Shown in pieces: positions 22,657 through 34,900 of a stretch of DNA of 64,000 nt. The notes beneath the pieces are model-generated. The model was not told where the DNA came from and ran no database searches. It worked only from the letters and a program-made list of their open reading frames with translations. The stretch is taken from NCBI RefSeq assembly GCF_003265705.1, contig NW_020312902.1, forward strand, positions 12,894,393 to 12,958,392. The letters are read 5' to 3'. Each line of letters opens with the position of its first letter. The stretch's first letter is position 1. The position numbers and the translations under genes are program-made. The stretch is from Callorhinus ursinus. Lineage: Eukaryota; Chordata; Mammalia; Carnivora; Otariidae.

Positions 22657-23819
22657 AAAAAAAATAATTATGGGCCAGATATAAATGCTGCTGAGTTCTT
22701 AAAAGGAAGAGATTAGAAATACAAAAAAGAAGGTAATAACAGGGCGAGGTCCCCTTCATCTGAAAAGTAATCCAGTACCTACTAGGATACAATTTCTGAG
22801 CATAAGGCGTGAGGGGCAGGAATGCTCTCATCTGAAGCTTTCTCTTTTCTTCATGAAATGTGGAGTTAAGCCATTGCTTGAAGGAGAGAAGGTAGAGGGG
22901 AAGACTCCGGCCATCTGAGGGGAGTGGAGAAGGTATGGGGCCACCATGAGAAGTGAGAGAGACCGCTACAGAAGCAGAAGTGTTCTGAATGTCAAGTAGC
23001 AGATTCCAGCAAAACATCACAACCAGAATGATAATTTTCCATGATCCCTTTTAAGTTCAACATTTACTTTTACATAAATCAACCTAAGTTATATTAAAGT
23101 TCATCTTAACTTTGTGAGCGGCTGATACGACAGTTACCTTTCTAGAGAAAGTTCAGTGGCATTGGAGGGACATAAACAATGCCACGTAATTATAAAAACT
23201 GAAATGAACAAAAGAAAGAAACAAATATATGTACAGGAGAAGGAAGCCTGGAAAAGGGAAGACTGGAGTTTCATTTTTAATTTTTACTCTGAGCAACTCA
23301 GGATCCAGAGATCTGAGCATCCTGAAATAGTACAGAAATGCTTTCTTTGGGAATCCAAGAGAAGGTGTCAGAATGGAAGCTCCCCTAGGGTCTCTCCTTA
23401 TTTGTTCCCCAGCATTCTCCCTCTTCCCCCCGCTGAACTTTCCCGTTCTACCCTTCACTTTCAGAAGCGGTGAGGCCCCCACTGGCTGTGCTGGCTTGAA
23501 AGCTGTTAGTGCAGTTCTTGATCCATGGACATGAAATTTACCTAAAAACCCAAATCCGTAAAACAGGCTTGGCCTGCAATCCTCATAAATAGCACTGAAC
23601 AATATAAGCTGCAAACTACTGAATTTTTCATCTAAGGGAGAACAAATTGTTTCAGTACCAGGACCCCGGAAAGAGAAGGGAGAAAAGAAGGTATTTGAAC
23701 AGAAAGCTGACAAAAGTTCCTTTGATACAGTGCCCGCTGACACCCTGGGCAAGATGTTCCTTGTGTAAGATAGATCACAAAATGCATTAAGAGATATTAT
23801 GCTCTACCCTCCAATTAGT
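22657..23819. other. repeat-free sequence, no gene supported
   Basis: Holds the longest non-repeat open frame in the window (minus, 23752-23153, 199 codons). It lacks a recognisable domain, is not bounded by good splice sites, and its downstream end is a generic hydrophobic stretch. I leave it uncalled. Confidence 0.4.
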
Positions 23820-24170
23820 ATCACTGGGCTCCCTTTGCTAGCTCACTGTCCAAAAAATTAATTTTATTGTTTCCAGAATTTTGAATAAACTCATATAATC
23901 CTTCAAGCAGATGTACGAGGCATTAAAAACCATAATCACATTACTTCAAAGCCATAATTTAAAAGTTTGGTCCTCGTTCTAGGTCTAGCATTGATTTCTA
24001 AGAGAAACACACTTCAGATCTGATATAAGCCCTAATAAATTACCAGCTTTGAGCAAAATAAGTTTAGCATCCCATAAAGAATAAAACGGGGTTTTATTGT
24101 GAGAAAAGGGGAAGACTAAATGATTGTAAATTTGTATTGCGTTTTTATAACCACTTGGGTTTGAAGTCAA
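23820..24170. other. candidate conserved regulatory block
   Basis: Repeat-free AT-rich stretch dense in homeodomain-like cores (AAATTAATTTTATTG near 23857, GCCATAATTTAAAAG near 23951, GGCATTAAAAACC near 23919). Composition resembles conserved noncoding DNA; inference only. Confidence 0.2.
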
Positions 24171-24523
24171 ATATAATTTGACATTTTATTGATATTTCCA
24201 GTGTTTAAAGCTGACAAGAAGTACATTAAATTTTACCATGTAAATCTGATGTGACAATAAAAAGCCTTCCACACTTCTCCTTGGAATTGTTGCAGTAAAA
24301 TGAAATAAGGAGTACTATCAAGAAAATGATTTTTTTCCCCCTTCTGGACACTTTTTTTTTAAGAAAAGATGTCAGGAGTGAAGATATCCTCTTTTTCTAT
24401 TGGATTAGACTCTCCCTCCCAAGTGGTAACTCTCCTAACACTTGTGAGTAGGCCCCAAGATGGGCCTTATGCCTCCAAATCTATTGCTCTTTCTGACAAT
24501 AATGGTAAGTGATTCTAACAGTC

Positions 24524-24643
24524 TGTACCATTTTCCCAGGGCTGCTGTAACAAAGTAGTACAAACTGGGTGGGTTAAAACAACAGAGACTTCCAGTCTTA
24601 CAGTTCTGGAGCTAGAAGTCCAAAATAAAGATGTCATGTCCCA
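24524..24643 (-). repeat. MLT1-like LTR, first half
   Basis: Starts TGTACCATTTTCCCAGGGC, then GCTGTAACAAAGTAGTACA, AACTGGGTGGGTTAAAACAA, TCTTACAGTTCTGGAGCTAG. This is the inverted 3' part of an MLT1 LTR. The remainder resumes at 25512 after an insertion. Confidence 0.82.
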
Positions 24644-25511
24644 TATTTTCACCATGAGCATCTTTGCTGTAGACATCTTTGCTGCAAGAATTTGTGCAGC
24701 AAACATGTTCATTGTATAACTAATTGGCCATAATGCAATTTTGCCACAGAAGATAAAAAAAAATAACTGGTTGACAGTTGGATTTGACAGTTTAGTTTCA
24801 TCAACTGGTAACAATCTGTTTCACTTCTCCATTGGAATAGTGCTCCTGTTTTTCTATTATATAAATCTTAGCCCTAGTGATGGTCTATAAAATGGCCTAG
24901 TTTTGAGCCTACATTTCCCACAGAACTTTGGAATGTCTATCAGTGGACATGTGGCCAAGAACAAATAACACCGTGGAAGGCCTTCACAATGCAACACCAA
25001 GCCCAGTTACAAATATGAATCCTAATATTTGGAAAAGGAGACCTATCTTGATTAAGGAAGAAATTTCAGCAATAAATAAATAAATAAAGTGTGATGCCAA
25101 ATAAGGAGACAAATGAACAGGTAAAAAAGAATGTATCACACTGAACAGAATAATGAGGGAAAGACTTCGCAGACAAGTGCTTATGTACAATACACAAAAT
25201 AAAGTCAGTTATTTGCACAGTATTGCCATGAATCGATCCTATACATTTTGAATGTACTCAAATATTTTATACTTTGCAATAAAGTCTTTTTAATTTTGTT
25301 ATTCATTTATGTCTCATTGTGTCATTTTTAGTGAATGCCCCCCTTTTATTTTTCCATAATTTTATCTTTTTCAGCAAAATTGCCTTTTGGTCAATTAGTG
25401 TTGTGGCAAAAGAAATAAAGCAAAAAATAAAAAATAAAATAGAATAAATGTTTGCATCAGAAAATGCTTGTGGAGAAAATGCTTGCAGCAGAGATGCTTG
25501 AAGGAACACTA
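24644..25511. mobile_element. unassigned TIR element inside MLT1 LTR
   Basis: About 0.87 kb splits an otherwise continuous MLT1 LTR. Its ends are long imperfect inverted repeats. The left arm (24646-24765) carries GCATCTTTGCTG, CATCTTTGCTGCAAG, GCAGCAAACAT and GCAATTTTGCC. The right arm (25350-25509) carries their complements: GGCAAAATTGCC-like GCAAAATTGCC, ATGTTTGCATC, CTTGCAGCAGAGATGC. Each arm contains iterated 15-16-mers. A TA dinucleotide sits at equal distance outside both arms (24644-24645, 25510-25511), as expected for a Tc1/mariner-type target duplication. No transposase frame remains, so it is non-autonomous or decayed. Family not recognised. Confidence 0.6.
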
Positions 25512-25861
25512 CAGCCATGCTCTCTCCAAGCCCTGAATAGATGCTTCCTTGACTACTTTCAGCTTCTGATGGTTTGCTAGTAGTCTCTGGTGTTCCTCTG
25601 CTAGCAGCCACACAACTCCAATCTTTGCCTGGCTTGTCACATGGCACTCTCCCAGTGTGTGTCTGTCCTCACATGGCCATCTTTTTATGAGGATACCAGT
25701 CACACTGGAGTAGGGGTCCACCTTCATCTACTATGATCTCACTTCAACTCATCACATCTGAAAGATGCTTTTTCCAAACAAGACCACATTCTGACGTTCC
25801 AGGTATTGGGACCTCCAATCTTTCTTGGGGGGAAGTGGAGATGTAATTCAACTCTACCACA
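25512..25861 (-). repeat. MLT1-like LTR, second half
   Basis: Resumes the LTR interrupted at 24643: GCCATGCTCTCTCC, TTTCAGCTTCTGATGGTTTG, GTCTGTCCTCACATGGCC, CCAGTCACACTGGAG, CATTCTGACGTTCC, ending CTACCACA. Together with the first half it makes a nearly complete MLT1-type LTR. Confidence 0.85.
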
Positions 25862-26576
25862 ATCTTTATTTGACATCAACAACACAAAGGCATGGACTGT
25901 CATGGAGCACACAGATATGGCTCACACAGTGGTCTCTACACTAAACATGTTATTGTCAAGATGTTTCCAGTAAGTTATACATATTAAAAGCAGAATCTGG
26001 ATCTTATTGCACATGGTGTTCACATTCTATCTCACAACCACCCATTCGTTGCCACAGCAAAAACATCATTTGACTTTGATGAAATTAAACATAAGGCAGA
26101 ATGCAATATAATATACTTACAGCAGAATCAGTCAGGACATAAGACCTAGAAGGACTGAGCAATTTTCAAAAATTGCACTTATGTCTAACTAAGTACAAAA
26201 ATCTTACTACAGCCTTTCCATCAAGAACAATAAAGAATCCTCCATCCTGGATAGAGGACCCCCAGTGAAATCTGACTACTAGGCGAGTAACAAATGATCT
26301 TTCAGTATAAGTGTATTTCATGCAATATTGTTTATCTGAACTCAACATTTAATTGGCTTCCTGTATTTGACCTTGCTAAATCTGGCAACACTAACTAACC
26401 ATGATGCTCTTATTGCCTATTAAGTGTTTTTTCAGCTATTTTCCCGGTGTCATGGTGGAGTGTGGGTGACACAGTAAAGGGGCACATAGAAGAATAAGCA
26501 TACACTAGGTTCACTCATCTTTTCCAATGTTTCACTACAGAAGTCTCACATTTACCAAGGTTGAGAATAGAAATAC
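25862..26576. other. unique sequence, no gene seen
   Basis: No repeat or exon-like signal recognised. Confidence 0.4.
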
Positions 26577-26709
26577 AAAAGTGTGTCTGTGTGAGCATGT
26601 GTGTGTATGTATACACACACACACATTTATAATATGTGTATATTTATATGTATATGTGTATATTATGAATTTATATGTTTACATAAATGTATGGTGTGTG
26701 TATGTATAT
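26577..26709 (+). repeat. imperfect (TG/TATG)n tract
   Basis: Alternating purine-pyrimidine DNA with TG, CA and TATATG units directly upstream of an LTR. Confidence 0.85.
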
Positions 26710-27112
26710 TGTACTGAACTGTGTCCACCAAAATTCATAAGTTGATTTGCCCCAGTGTGACTGTATATGGAGACAGGGCCTTTAAGGGGGTAATTCAGGC
26801 TAAATGAGATGTAAAGTTTGGGGCTCTAAAAAAAAAAAAAGAAGGCTTGGGGCTCTAATCCCATAGGACCGGTATCCTTAGAGGAAGAAACCCTAGAGAG
26901 TTTCTCTCTCCGCACACACAGAAAGGCAAGACCATGTGGAAACACAATAAGAAGATAGCCATGTGCAACTAGGAAGAAAAGTTTTCCCAGAAACCAACTT
27001 TGGTAGCACCTGATCTTGGACTTTCAGCTTTCAGAACTATAAGAAAGTAAACAACTGTGTTTAAGCTACCCACTCTGTAGTATTTTATTATGGCAGCCCA
27101 AGCAGACTAGCA
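26710..27112 (+). repeat. MLT1-like solo LTR
   Basis: Starts TGTACTGAACTGTGTCCACC, then CCAAAATTCATAAGTTG, AGACAGGGCCTTTAAGGGGG, GGACCGGTATCCTTAGAGG, AACTATAAGAAAGTAAACA (polyadenylation region), ending GCAGCCCAAGCAGACTAGCA. Full-length by order. It carries a poly(A)-only insertion. Confidence 0.85.
26830..26846 (+). mobile_element. tail-only retroinsertion (poly(A))
   Basis: Between two copies of TTGGGGCTCTAA (26818-26829 and 26847-26858) lie 11 A followed by GAAGGC. The MLT1 consensus has this target only once. This fits a retrotransposition that delivered only a poly(A) tail, in plus orientation. Confidence 0.6.
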
Positions 27113-27125
27113 CTATATATAATTT

Positions 27126-27128
<3 letters not shown>

Positions 27129-27161
<33 letters not shown>
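27129..27161 (+). repeat. (AC)n microsatellite
   Basis: About 16 perfect AC units just downstream of the LTR. Confidence 0.95.
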
Positions 27162-27163
<2 letters not shown>

Positions 27164-28029
27164 CATATAAATGTGTGTATGAGTATATGGTTGTGTATGA
27201 CCAAGAAAATTTCAGTATTGCTCTGAAACAAATGGATATTACCTATTTTATTTTCAACATTAGTAGTAGCCATCAGGAAGACTTCTGGGAATTTTTCAAA
27301 AAATTAGGTCTACATGCAATGTTTTAAGCTTAAAAAGTGCTTATTGATAATCAACAACATCAGTTTCTAATGTTTACTTGGAATTACCCATTTTCTGTAT
27401 GGGTATTTCTTATGGTTGAGGACATGCCTTTTTGAATGCATTGCAAAATGTTAACATCATGATTTTGTCTCTTTACTATGAATTTTGTGTTTACTTCACA
27501 TGTGAAATCTATAATAATATACATTCAGTAGAGCCTTCACTGGAATAAATTCAAAAAGGATTTATTTGCACATTTAACTGGAAGGACAAGGTATAGAAAT
27601 TTGATTCAGCAGCTCTATAGTAGTGGCAATAAGGATCTACTTTCCTTCTGCTAGTCTCCCCCTGGTCATCAAAAAGTGGCTCTCCACAATACCCGTAAGC
27701 ATAAGCTTCTTGTTCTACAACCCAAGAGAGAGAGACATGGTGAGAAAAATCCCAAAGAATGAGAAAAATCTTCCCTCCCCAGAAAACTTGAACAAACTTC
27801 ACTCAAATCTTGATAGTCCATGTCTGTATACACTCCTATGACTGAACCAACAACTATGGCTGAAGGATTGGATCATCTGATTAGTTTCAACCTGAGTCTA
27901 GTTCCTTGACTCATAGCCCTAGACACAGAAAAACATTCAGCTTTGCCCAAATGCAAGAGCTACATGGGTAAATAATGTGCCCTGATAACCCACAGCTTTC
28001 CTGAGGAGACATATTGCATTGCCTTTATT
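27162..28029. other. unique sequence, no gene seen
   Basis: No repeat or gene recognised. Confidence 0.4.
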
Positions 28030-28150
28030 TCCTAAGATTTTATTATGAGATATTTCAAACAAAAAAAAATTGAGAGTTACATTATAAACATCTATATACC
28101 CATCATGTAGATTGTACAACTGAAAATTTGTTATATTTGCTTTATCACAT
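28030..28150. repeat. old L1M-like fragment
   Basis: TTATGAGATATTTCAAACAA, then TTGAGAGTTACATTATAAAC and TTATATTTGCTTTATCAC, matches a motif series common in old L1 copies. Subfamily and strand uncertain. Confidence 0.5.
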
Positions 28151-28836
28151 ATCTAGCCCCATTGCATTAGGTTTTGATGATCATATAAAGGTATTGGTGC
28201 TTACAAAATCCAACATATTTCTAAAGTCAATTACATTTGTATGAGCTTATAATGCATTTGTTCTCAATCTCCTTTCACAAGCTAAATGAAGTTTGATCAT
28301 TAAGCCACACATTTTGCATTCAAAGCTCAGAATTTTAAACCTCTGGAGGAGTAGTTTTGGGCATTGAAGTTCTGATTCTAGTGAATCATGTTTGGATAAT
28401 TCGCCTGCAAATGGAAAGATTCACTGTAGATCTTACCATTTACAACAATTTTCTTTGATTGTGAATTCAACACACCCGTGCTTTAAAAGGTGTCTAAACT
28501 TATTACAGCTTCCAATTTCTGAAAGTTCTACCTCTACAAAGCTTGATCACTTTTACTGATTCCAATGGGTTTCGTACATTTGTTCTTCCAAAGCACAATT
28601 CAATTATCCCCTCCCTTCATAGTGCTCCCAGACTCCCACATTTAGCCCTAGGCTAATCTGTCCACCTTAGTGTAATTGTACATTTCTTTATGATAATATT
28701 TATCATGTCATAATTGCAATTATCTGCTTATGAGCTTGTCACCCTGACCACAGTATTTTTATTATCAAGCTCCAATTTTGTGGTTTCTGTCCCATAGTGG
28801 GAAGTCTATAAATATTTGTAGAATTCAATTTAAATA
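28151..28836. other. unique sequence, no gene seen
   Basis: No repeat or gene recognised. Confidence 0.4.
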
Positions 28837-28846
28837 AAGAGATATA

Positions 28847-29061
28847 TGGGGGCACCTGGGTGGCTCAGTCGTTAAGTGTCTGCCTTGGACTCAGGTCATG
28901 ATCCCAGGGTCCTGGGATCGAGCCCCGCATCGGGCTCCCTGCTCTGCGGGAAGCCTGCTTCTCCCTCTCCCTCTCCCCCTGCTTGTGTTCCTGCTCTCAC
29001 TTTGTCTCTCTCTGTCAAATAAATAAAATCTTAAAAAAAATTAAAATAATAAAAATAAATC
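28847..29061 (+). repeat. SINEC insertion
   Basis: Well-preserved SINE (GGGGGCACCTGGGTGGCTCA head, GGGATCGAGCCCCGCATCGG B-box region). The 10-bp duplication AAGAGATATA lies at 28837-28846 and 29062-29071. Confidence 0.96.
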
Positions 29062-29175
29062 AAGAGATATAAGTTGGACCTGGGATTTTTAAACACTAGA
29101 AAATAATAAGAACAATCACTTCACATGTAACTACTTCTAAAAACCCCCATTATATGCTTTAGAAATCAAAATCAG

Positions 29176-29370
29176 GGGGGTGCCTGGGCGGCTCAGTCGT
29201 TAAGTGTCTGCCTTTGGCTGGGGTCATGATCCCAGGGTCCTGAGATCAAGCCCTACATTGGGCTCCCTGCTCAACGGGAAGCCTGCTTCTCCCTCTCCCA
29301 CTCCCCCTGCTTGAGTTCCCTCTCTCACTGTTTCTCTCTCTTTCAAGTAAATAAATAAAATCTTAAAAAA
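29176..29370 (+). repeat. SINEC insertion
   Basis: Well-preserved SINE in the same orientation, 115 bp after the previous one. The 13-bp duplication AAATCAAAATCAG lies at 29163-29175 and 29371-29383. Confidence 0.96.
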
Positions 29371-29489
29371 AAATCAAAATCAGTTCAGCAAGATATTAGG
29401 TTCTCTATTACAAATCACAATCTCCTTAGAATCATGTAAAAGAAAACCAACCTAGTTATTATAACTGTTTTATTAAACCACAAATAGCA

Positions 29490-29735
29490 TTTAGAATCAT
29501 GGGTCAATGTGGAAAAATCTGGGCACTGAGCTAACGTGCCAGGGTTCAAGTCCAGACTCTGCTCCTTTCTAGTTGTAAGACCTTGGGAAAATTTCCAAAA
29601 CTTTCCCTGCTCAGTTTCCTCTTCTGTAAAATGGAGATAGTACAACTACCTATTTCCTTGGTTTGCTGTGAGTGTTAAATAAATGAATTCACATAAAATT
29701 TATAGTATCTTACACATAGTAAGTTCCTAGTGTGT
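29490..29735 (+). repeat. MIR, near full length
   Basis: Reads through nearly the whole MIR order: CCAGGGTTCAAGTCCAGACT, CTAGTTGTAAGACCTTGGG, CAGTTTCCTCTTCTGTAAAA, TGCTGTGAGTGTTAAATAAA, ACACATAGTAAGTTCCTAG. Confidence 0.85.
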
Positions 29736-30010
29736 TGTATTTTAAAAGATGTAGTAGAGAGTATCTACTGCTTTAATAAAATCCAAACCTCCCCACTCTC
29801 ATTTTTTTTTCTTTTAACAAAATCCAGATTCATCCAAGTAGCTATAGAGATCCCTTGATCTCAGGATGGTAAGACTCCATCACAGCCCCAGGGACTAGAC
29901 CATGCTGCTCTAATCTAGCCATGTTACTGTCCTAGCACTTTGTCTGTGATGGTATAGGAGTGGCCAATGAAGGTTAAGTGGGAGACTCTGGACGGGGCGT
30001 CTAGGACAAG

Positions 30011-30040
30011 TTTTTGTTTTGTTTTGTTTTGTTGTTGTTT
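30011..30040 (+). repeat. (GTTTT)n tract
   Basis: Short run of GTTTT units grading into GTT. Confidence 0.85.
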
Positions 30041-31394
30041 TACTCATTAAAATGTATAGATATGACTAGCTTGGCCCTCTCTCTCTTTTCCCTTTTTCTC
30101 TTCCTGTCTATATTGCTAAGGGAAGAAGCTACATGGTCACCAGGACAGAAGCTGGCACGCCAAGAAGGGCAGAGAAGACAGATGGAAAGAGTTTTCATTT
30201 GTGATGACATCGCTGAGTTGCTGCAATAACATTGAATTATCTACCTCTAAACTTTTAGTGAAGAATACCTGCTATGATTTAATTATCATCGTTGAGGTTT
30301 TTGATACTCCTAGTTAAGACAATCCAATTGGTACCAACAGTGCAACATAGCATACCTTGGTGCGGTACATAATAACAACACTCTCAATGATGAGAGAAAA
30401 AAGCTAGTGTAGTAAATACCATGTTGAAATGCTTTGTTAGAGGTTCATAGGTCACCATGAGTTTAGTCCCTGTACGAGTCCATTAACTTTCCCTCTTCTA
30501 CAGATAAAAGTTGTATCATCAATCTTAAAAGACTGCTTTTTCTTAGTTTGGCCTTTAACTACAATGAACAAGGGAGGAGGAGAAAACAGATCACTTGGAA
30601 CCGATTCCCACCCTCTACAGAAAAGATAAGTCTAACAGACAAACTTCTGTTTGAATATGCTACTTTAAACAATAGAAAATTTAAGGCATTGATATTTATG
30701 TTAGCCAATGACAAAGCCATAAAACAAATTTGAGGATATTCAACTTCGGAATTCATTCATTCATTCAACAAATGTTCATTAAATCTGTATCATTTGCGAG
30801 GTACTATGAACAAGACAACACCATCGTTGTGCTCACTGGCCTTTCTGTTTGATGGGAGGAGAAATGTTTTTGAGGGTTTTTAATGTAAGGGAAAGGAAGA
30901 TTAAGATTAGAGTGAATTATGTGGGAAGCCAAGGTAAGTTTGGAGACCAGCTTTTTCCCACACATGTGAAAGATGTGATCAGAAGACAAGTTGTTAGTAT
31001 CAATGCCAATAGCAAGAATGAAGTTTGAGTTTCTGGAAAGAATCAACTTTTGAACCAGTTTCCATTTATAGACTCAAAAGGCCTTCACAGAATTTGCTTT
31101 CCACTCACCCCAATTATAATACATTTGTCCTTTCTTTCAGTTCAGCTTCTTGAAGTGAGAAGTTCTAGCCAGATCCCTGGTCAAACCTTTAGAGAAGTCC
31201 CCTCTTGAAACCATAGGAGTTGCTAAATATTGCACACTGCCATTCTCCTACATTGCCCTAAGGGGAGGGGGCTTTCCAATATCAGCATAAACCACAACTG
31301 TACAATTTATAGAATCTTTTCTTTCTCCAAACGCACTTATTCTAACAGCACATTTTTAAAAGATTTTGTAAAAGAAAAATTGCACCCAATCAGT
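30041..31394. other. mostly unique sequence, no gene seen
   Basis: A short (TTCA)n patch at about 30751-30768 could start an old repeat. No exon-like signal. Confidence 0.4.
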
Positions 31395-31930
31395 TTGGAA
31401 AGCAAGGAAGACTTTATTCAAAACTATTGCCACGAGGGAGAGAGATGGGATTCACTTCTTAAGTTTATGCCTGGAGGCAAGCTAGTGGAAAAGTACTGGA
31501 GGTCATTAGCAGGGAGGTTGGGCTCTATGATTAGGCCAGCTGTATTTGCTAATTGACCTTTATCAAAGTTAGGCTTCAACCCTTTCAAAAAGGCGGGGAA
31601 AACAGGAGTGCTATCTCTCTAGATAATTACATTTCAAAGGAATGACTCCCTGTCTCTTGAGAAAGACATTTAGTAGAAGATTTACATCTCAAAGAGGCAA
31701 AGGAAGAATTTACAATCCTAAATTTTCTAAAGTAAATGCTCTAGGAAATGGAGGGTTCAGTGGCCTACCCTCAGAAAGAAATCTGTCTAGAGTCGAGTCA
31801 GGCTGAGGGGAGCAACCATTAAGGATGTTTTTGTCAGTTTCTTGTCACCATCCCCTGAGATGGTAGCACCCAAGCATTGCCCCATGGAGGAACAGAAAGA
31901 TACCTTTCACTGGGCAAGTGCCCCAAATTG
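31395..31930 (-). repeat. possible old retroviral LTR
   Basis: The sequence opens with GGAAGACTTTATTCAAAAC, which in reverse complement carries an AATAAA polyadenylation-like signal. It continues in a G/A-rich style I associate with LTRs. TG/CA ends and target duplication were not found. It may be unique DNA. Confidence 0.3.
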
Positions 31931-34900
31931 CTTTCAACCTTAGGCATTTTTTGAAAACATTCACATCTCATCTTTTTTGCAAAGCTCCCACATCACTTTT
32001 TCCTTTTCCTTTAAAACAAATTTAAAGTGAAGTTGACTCAGAATGGAAGAAGAGATATCATTGCATATTTAAATATCCCCAAATAGTTGAAAACAGGTGG
32101 GGAAATCCATTAAAAGTCATCCCCTGAAGCCAGACTTCTCTCCACCCTCCTCCTCCCATTCTCTCCAGTACTCTGCAATAGAAGTAACTTTCTCCCTTTT
32201 AGTAGCTCCTAGCGTTTAAAACAAACCGATGATTTTATGTTTAACAAGCTTTGTGCAGGATTAAATACTAAGCAGTTTCATATAGATTTCCTTGTTCACT
32301 ATCCAGTCTTCTCATGCTAACTTTTCTTCTTGGCCAAAGACAAAGAATTCTGAAGGGTCAGCACCCCTTGTTTTTCTATTAGGGCACACCCAAACTGTTG
32401 ATTCCAACTTACCTTCTCATCTGTGTCTTTATCTTACTCTGCTTGCTCCCTTTTTATACCACTCGCAAATCCTCATTGTATTCTCATCTGGAAAGAATAT
32501 GGAAATCTCTACTTGACTCTAGTATGACTGACAGTTTTATGTGTAACTATTAGGAACCTCTCTATAAACTCAAGGAGTTGGAGTGTGTGATGAAAAGGAA
32601 CTTTCACCAGTCCTAAAGAAATTTTCTGCTTGCCCTTTCAGAAAGGAGAAAAATCACAAATGTAACCTCTGGCAGGGTAACATACTACACACCCAGACTT
32701 TTTTCTTACAACATCTGCCTTCTGGCAATGCGATTCTCATTTGCATTTCTAAAGCAGCTCCTATTGGCTTTGACTACATTTCTAAAAATACTTAAGGTCT
32801 GTCTGCATTTATATTTGAATCCAGATAACTCTGCTTCTCCAAAGCCTTGCTCTCTGGAGGATAACGAAGGGCATATCCTCTTATAAAATAGTGGACAAAA
32901 CATATATTAAGTTTCTGTAAAAACATACAGAAGTGTAGCTACAGCTGCTAGAGATGAGTATCTGGAGAAGGTTTTAATATGTTTAAGAAACATATGAACG
33001 TGTTTCAAAGGGAACGGGTGTTAGTTTCACAAAGGATTCCTAAGAAGTGAACTGATCAGAAGAAACAAAGCCATTTTCTTTTGGTCTCATAATGAGATGG
33101 ATTTCACACACAGGCACACACACACAAACAGCCAATTGCTCAAGAACTATGGAACTGTTAAAGGAAATATAAAAATAGAGTTGTAGCTAGGGACTTGTAA
33201 AAGAGAACATATGATAATGAAGATTTAACATGTGGCATGTCCTAGTCAGTTCTCCAGAGTATTCTCATCTAATCACAGAGGTGCTGAATCTTCTAGTGCC
33301 CTCCAAAGGAATTGTTCCAAAATGTAATTAAAATATGCAGCATTAGCTTTCTGACAAAAGTCAGAATCTCTCCTTCAGGAAGAATGTGAAATCAATCCTG
33401 CCATTAGTTCATGTGAAAGAATAATTGACATATGTCTGTATCAATTAACATTGATGTACTGATGTGCATATTAAATAATCTAGGTACACAGATATATATT
33501 TACATATTCCAGCATTCCATAATCTCCCCTAAGCTTTTCTATCTCTTAGCTGATGTTTTGTCCATGTATTCTTTCCCCTAAGAAAAGATACTGAAGGTAA
33601 AGTGGCACCATACGCTGGGTTCACCTCAATGTGTTTCCATGTTCTCTACAATGACAACCCCGAGTCCTAACCATGTGAAGCCCTGGGCTCCAATTTTTCT
33701 CTCTGCAGCTGAAATTGTTGAAAGTTGTGTTGGGCTTTTCAGCATCTTGTTGCCTCCATCTTGATTTCTCAGCCTCTTGCTTCTATATCTGCTGGAGATC
33801 TTGGTCCTTTAAGCATTGGATTTCTTGTTGGTTCTCTGACGCCTTCATACCTTCAGACATTTTTTTTTTAAATTCTATCCATAATTTACAGTTGATTTTG
33901 GCAGAGCAGTTGCTCTGCTACAAGCTAATCTGTCCTAGCTTAAAGCAGAGTTTATATGTTTGTTTTCATTGTATAATTAGATAGCTCTAGTTTACATTTG
34001 ATGTAAAGAAATATTCCTAGATCACCCTTGTTCATATACCACTCTAGGAATGGTCCCCTCAGCTTTGGTATCTGCTCTGATTGTTCCACACAGGGCCCTA
34101 TTACATAATGCACTGGTTTCTTCCTAGAATCCCTCTAGAATCATGGGAAAGAACCAAGCTTTTGGCCTGGCCCACTTCATTTCCAACTTAGTAGCAAGGG
34201 TCTAGACGTTCACATTGACCACAAAAGGACCACACACACACCCAACCTTCTTGCTTGGCCCTACACATGTACTGTTGTGATGTAGTCTTAAGGGAGGCTT
34301 CCGCAGATCTTATAAGAAGTTCTAAGCCTTACCCTTAAGAAGTCTTCTGAGTGAGGCAAGGGGACTAGACCTTAATATTTCCATGTCACTCAGTCATTGA
34401 GTGTGGGCTGCCTCAGTAAGGAGGCAGGACCATGAGTGACCAGGTCCCTTCAGCAGAGGTAATCTCTTTAAGGGCTGGGTCTGAAAATCCTTTCCTGAAG
34501 AGAGATCTGGGTAGTGCATTGTAATGTCAACCACAAAAATACATGGCCAATGCCTCATGTTTCTTGGAACTCATAACCATCAAGTTTTGAATTTTCAAAG
34601 TGACAGGGTGAAATGTTTTCAAGACCTACAGTCTCCTAAGACCATTAAGTATCTAGTACTCATTTGAGAAATGGAAGTTCCAGGGGCCTCAAGACCAACT
34701 GAATCCTACATTAACAATCAAATTCTTCCCTGCTGTGATTGATCTTTCCTATTACTCAGCATTTTTGAGTTGTTCATAAGATAATTCAATGGTCTTATTT
34801 GTAAATGGAATTCAGGAACTCATGCAGTTGTTTCCAGTGGGAGAACATCTGTTCTTCCTGGATTAAATTGTCCAGGTCTCTTATGAAATTTTGTTTTATA

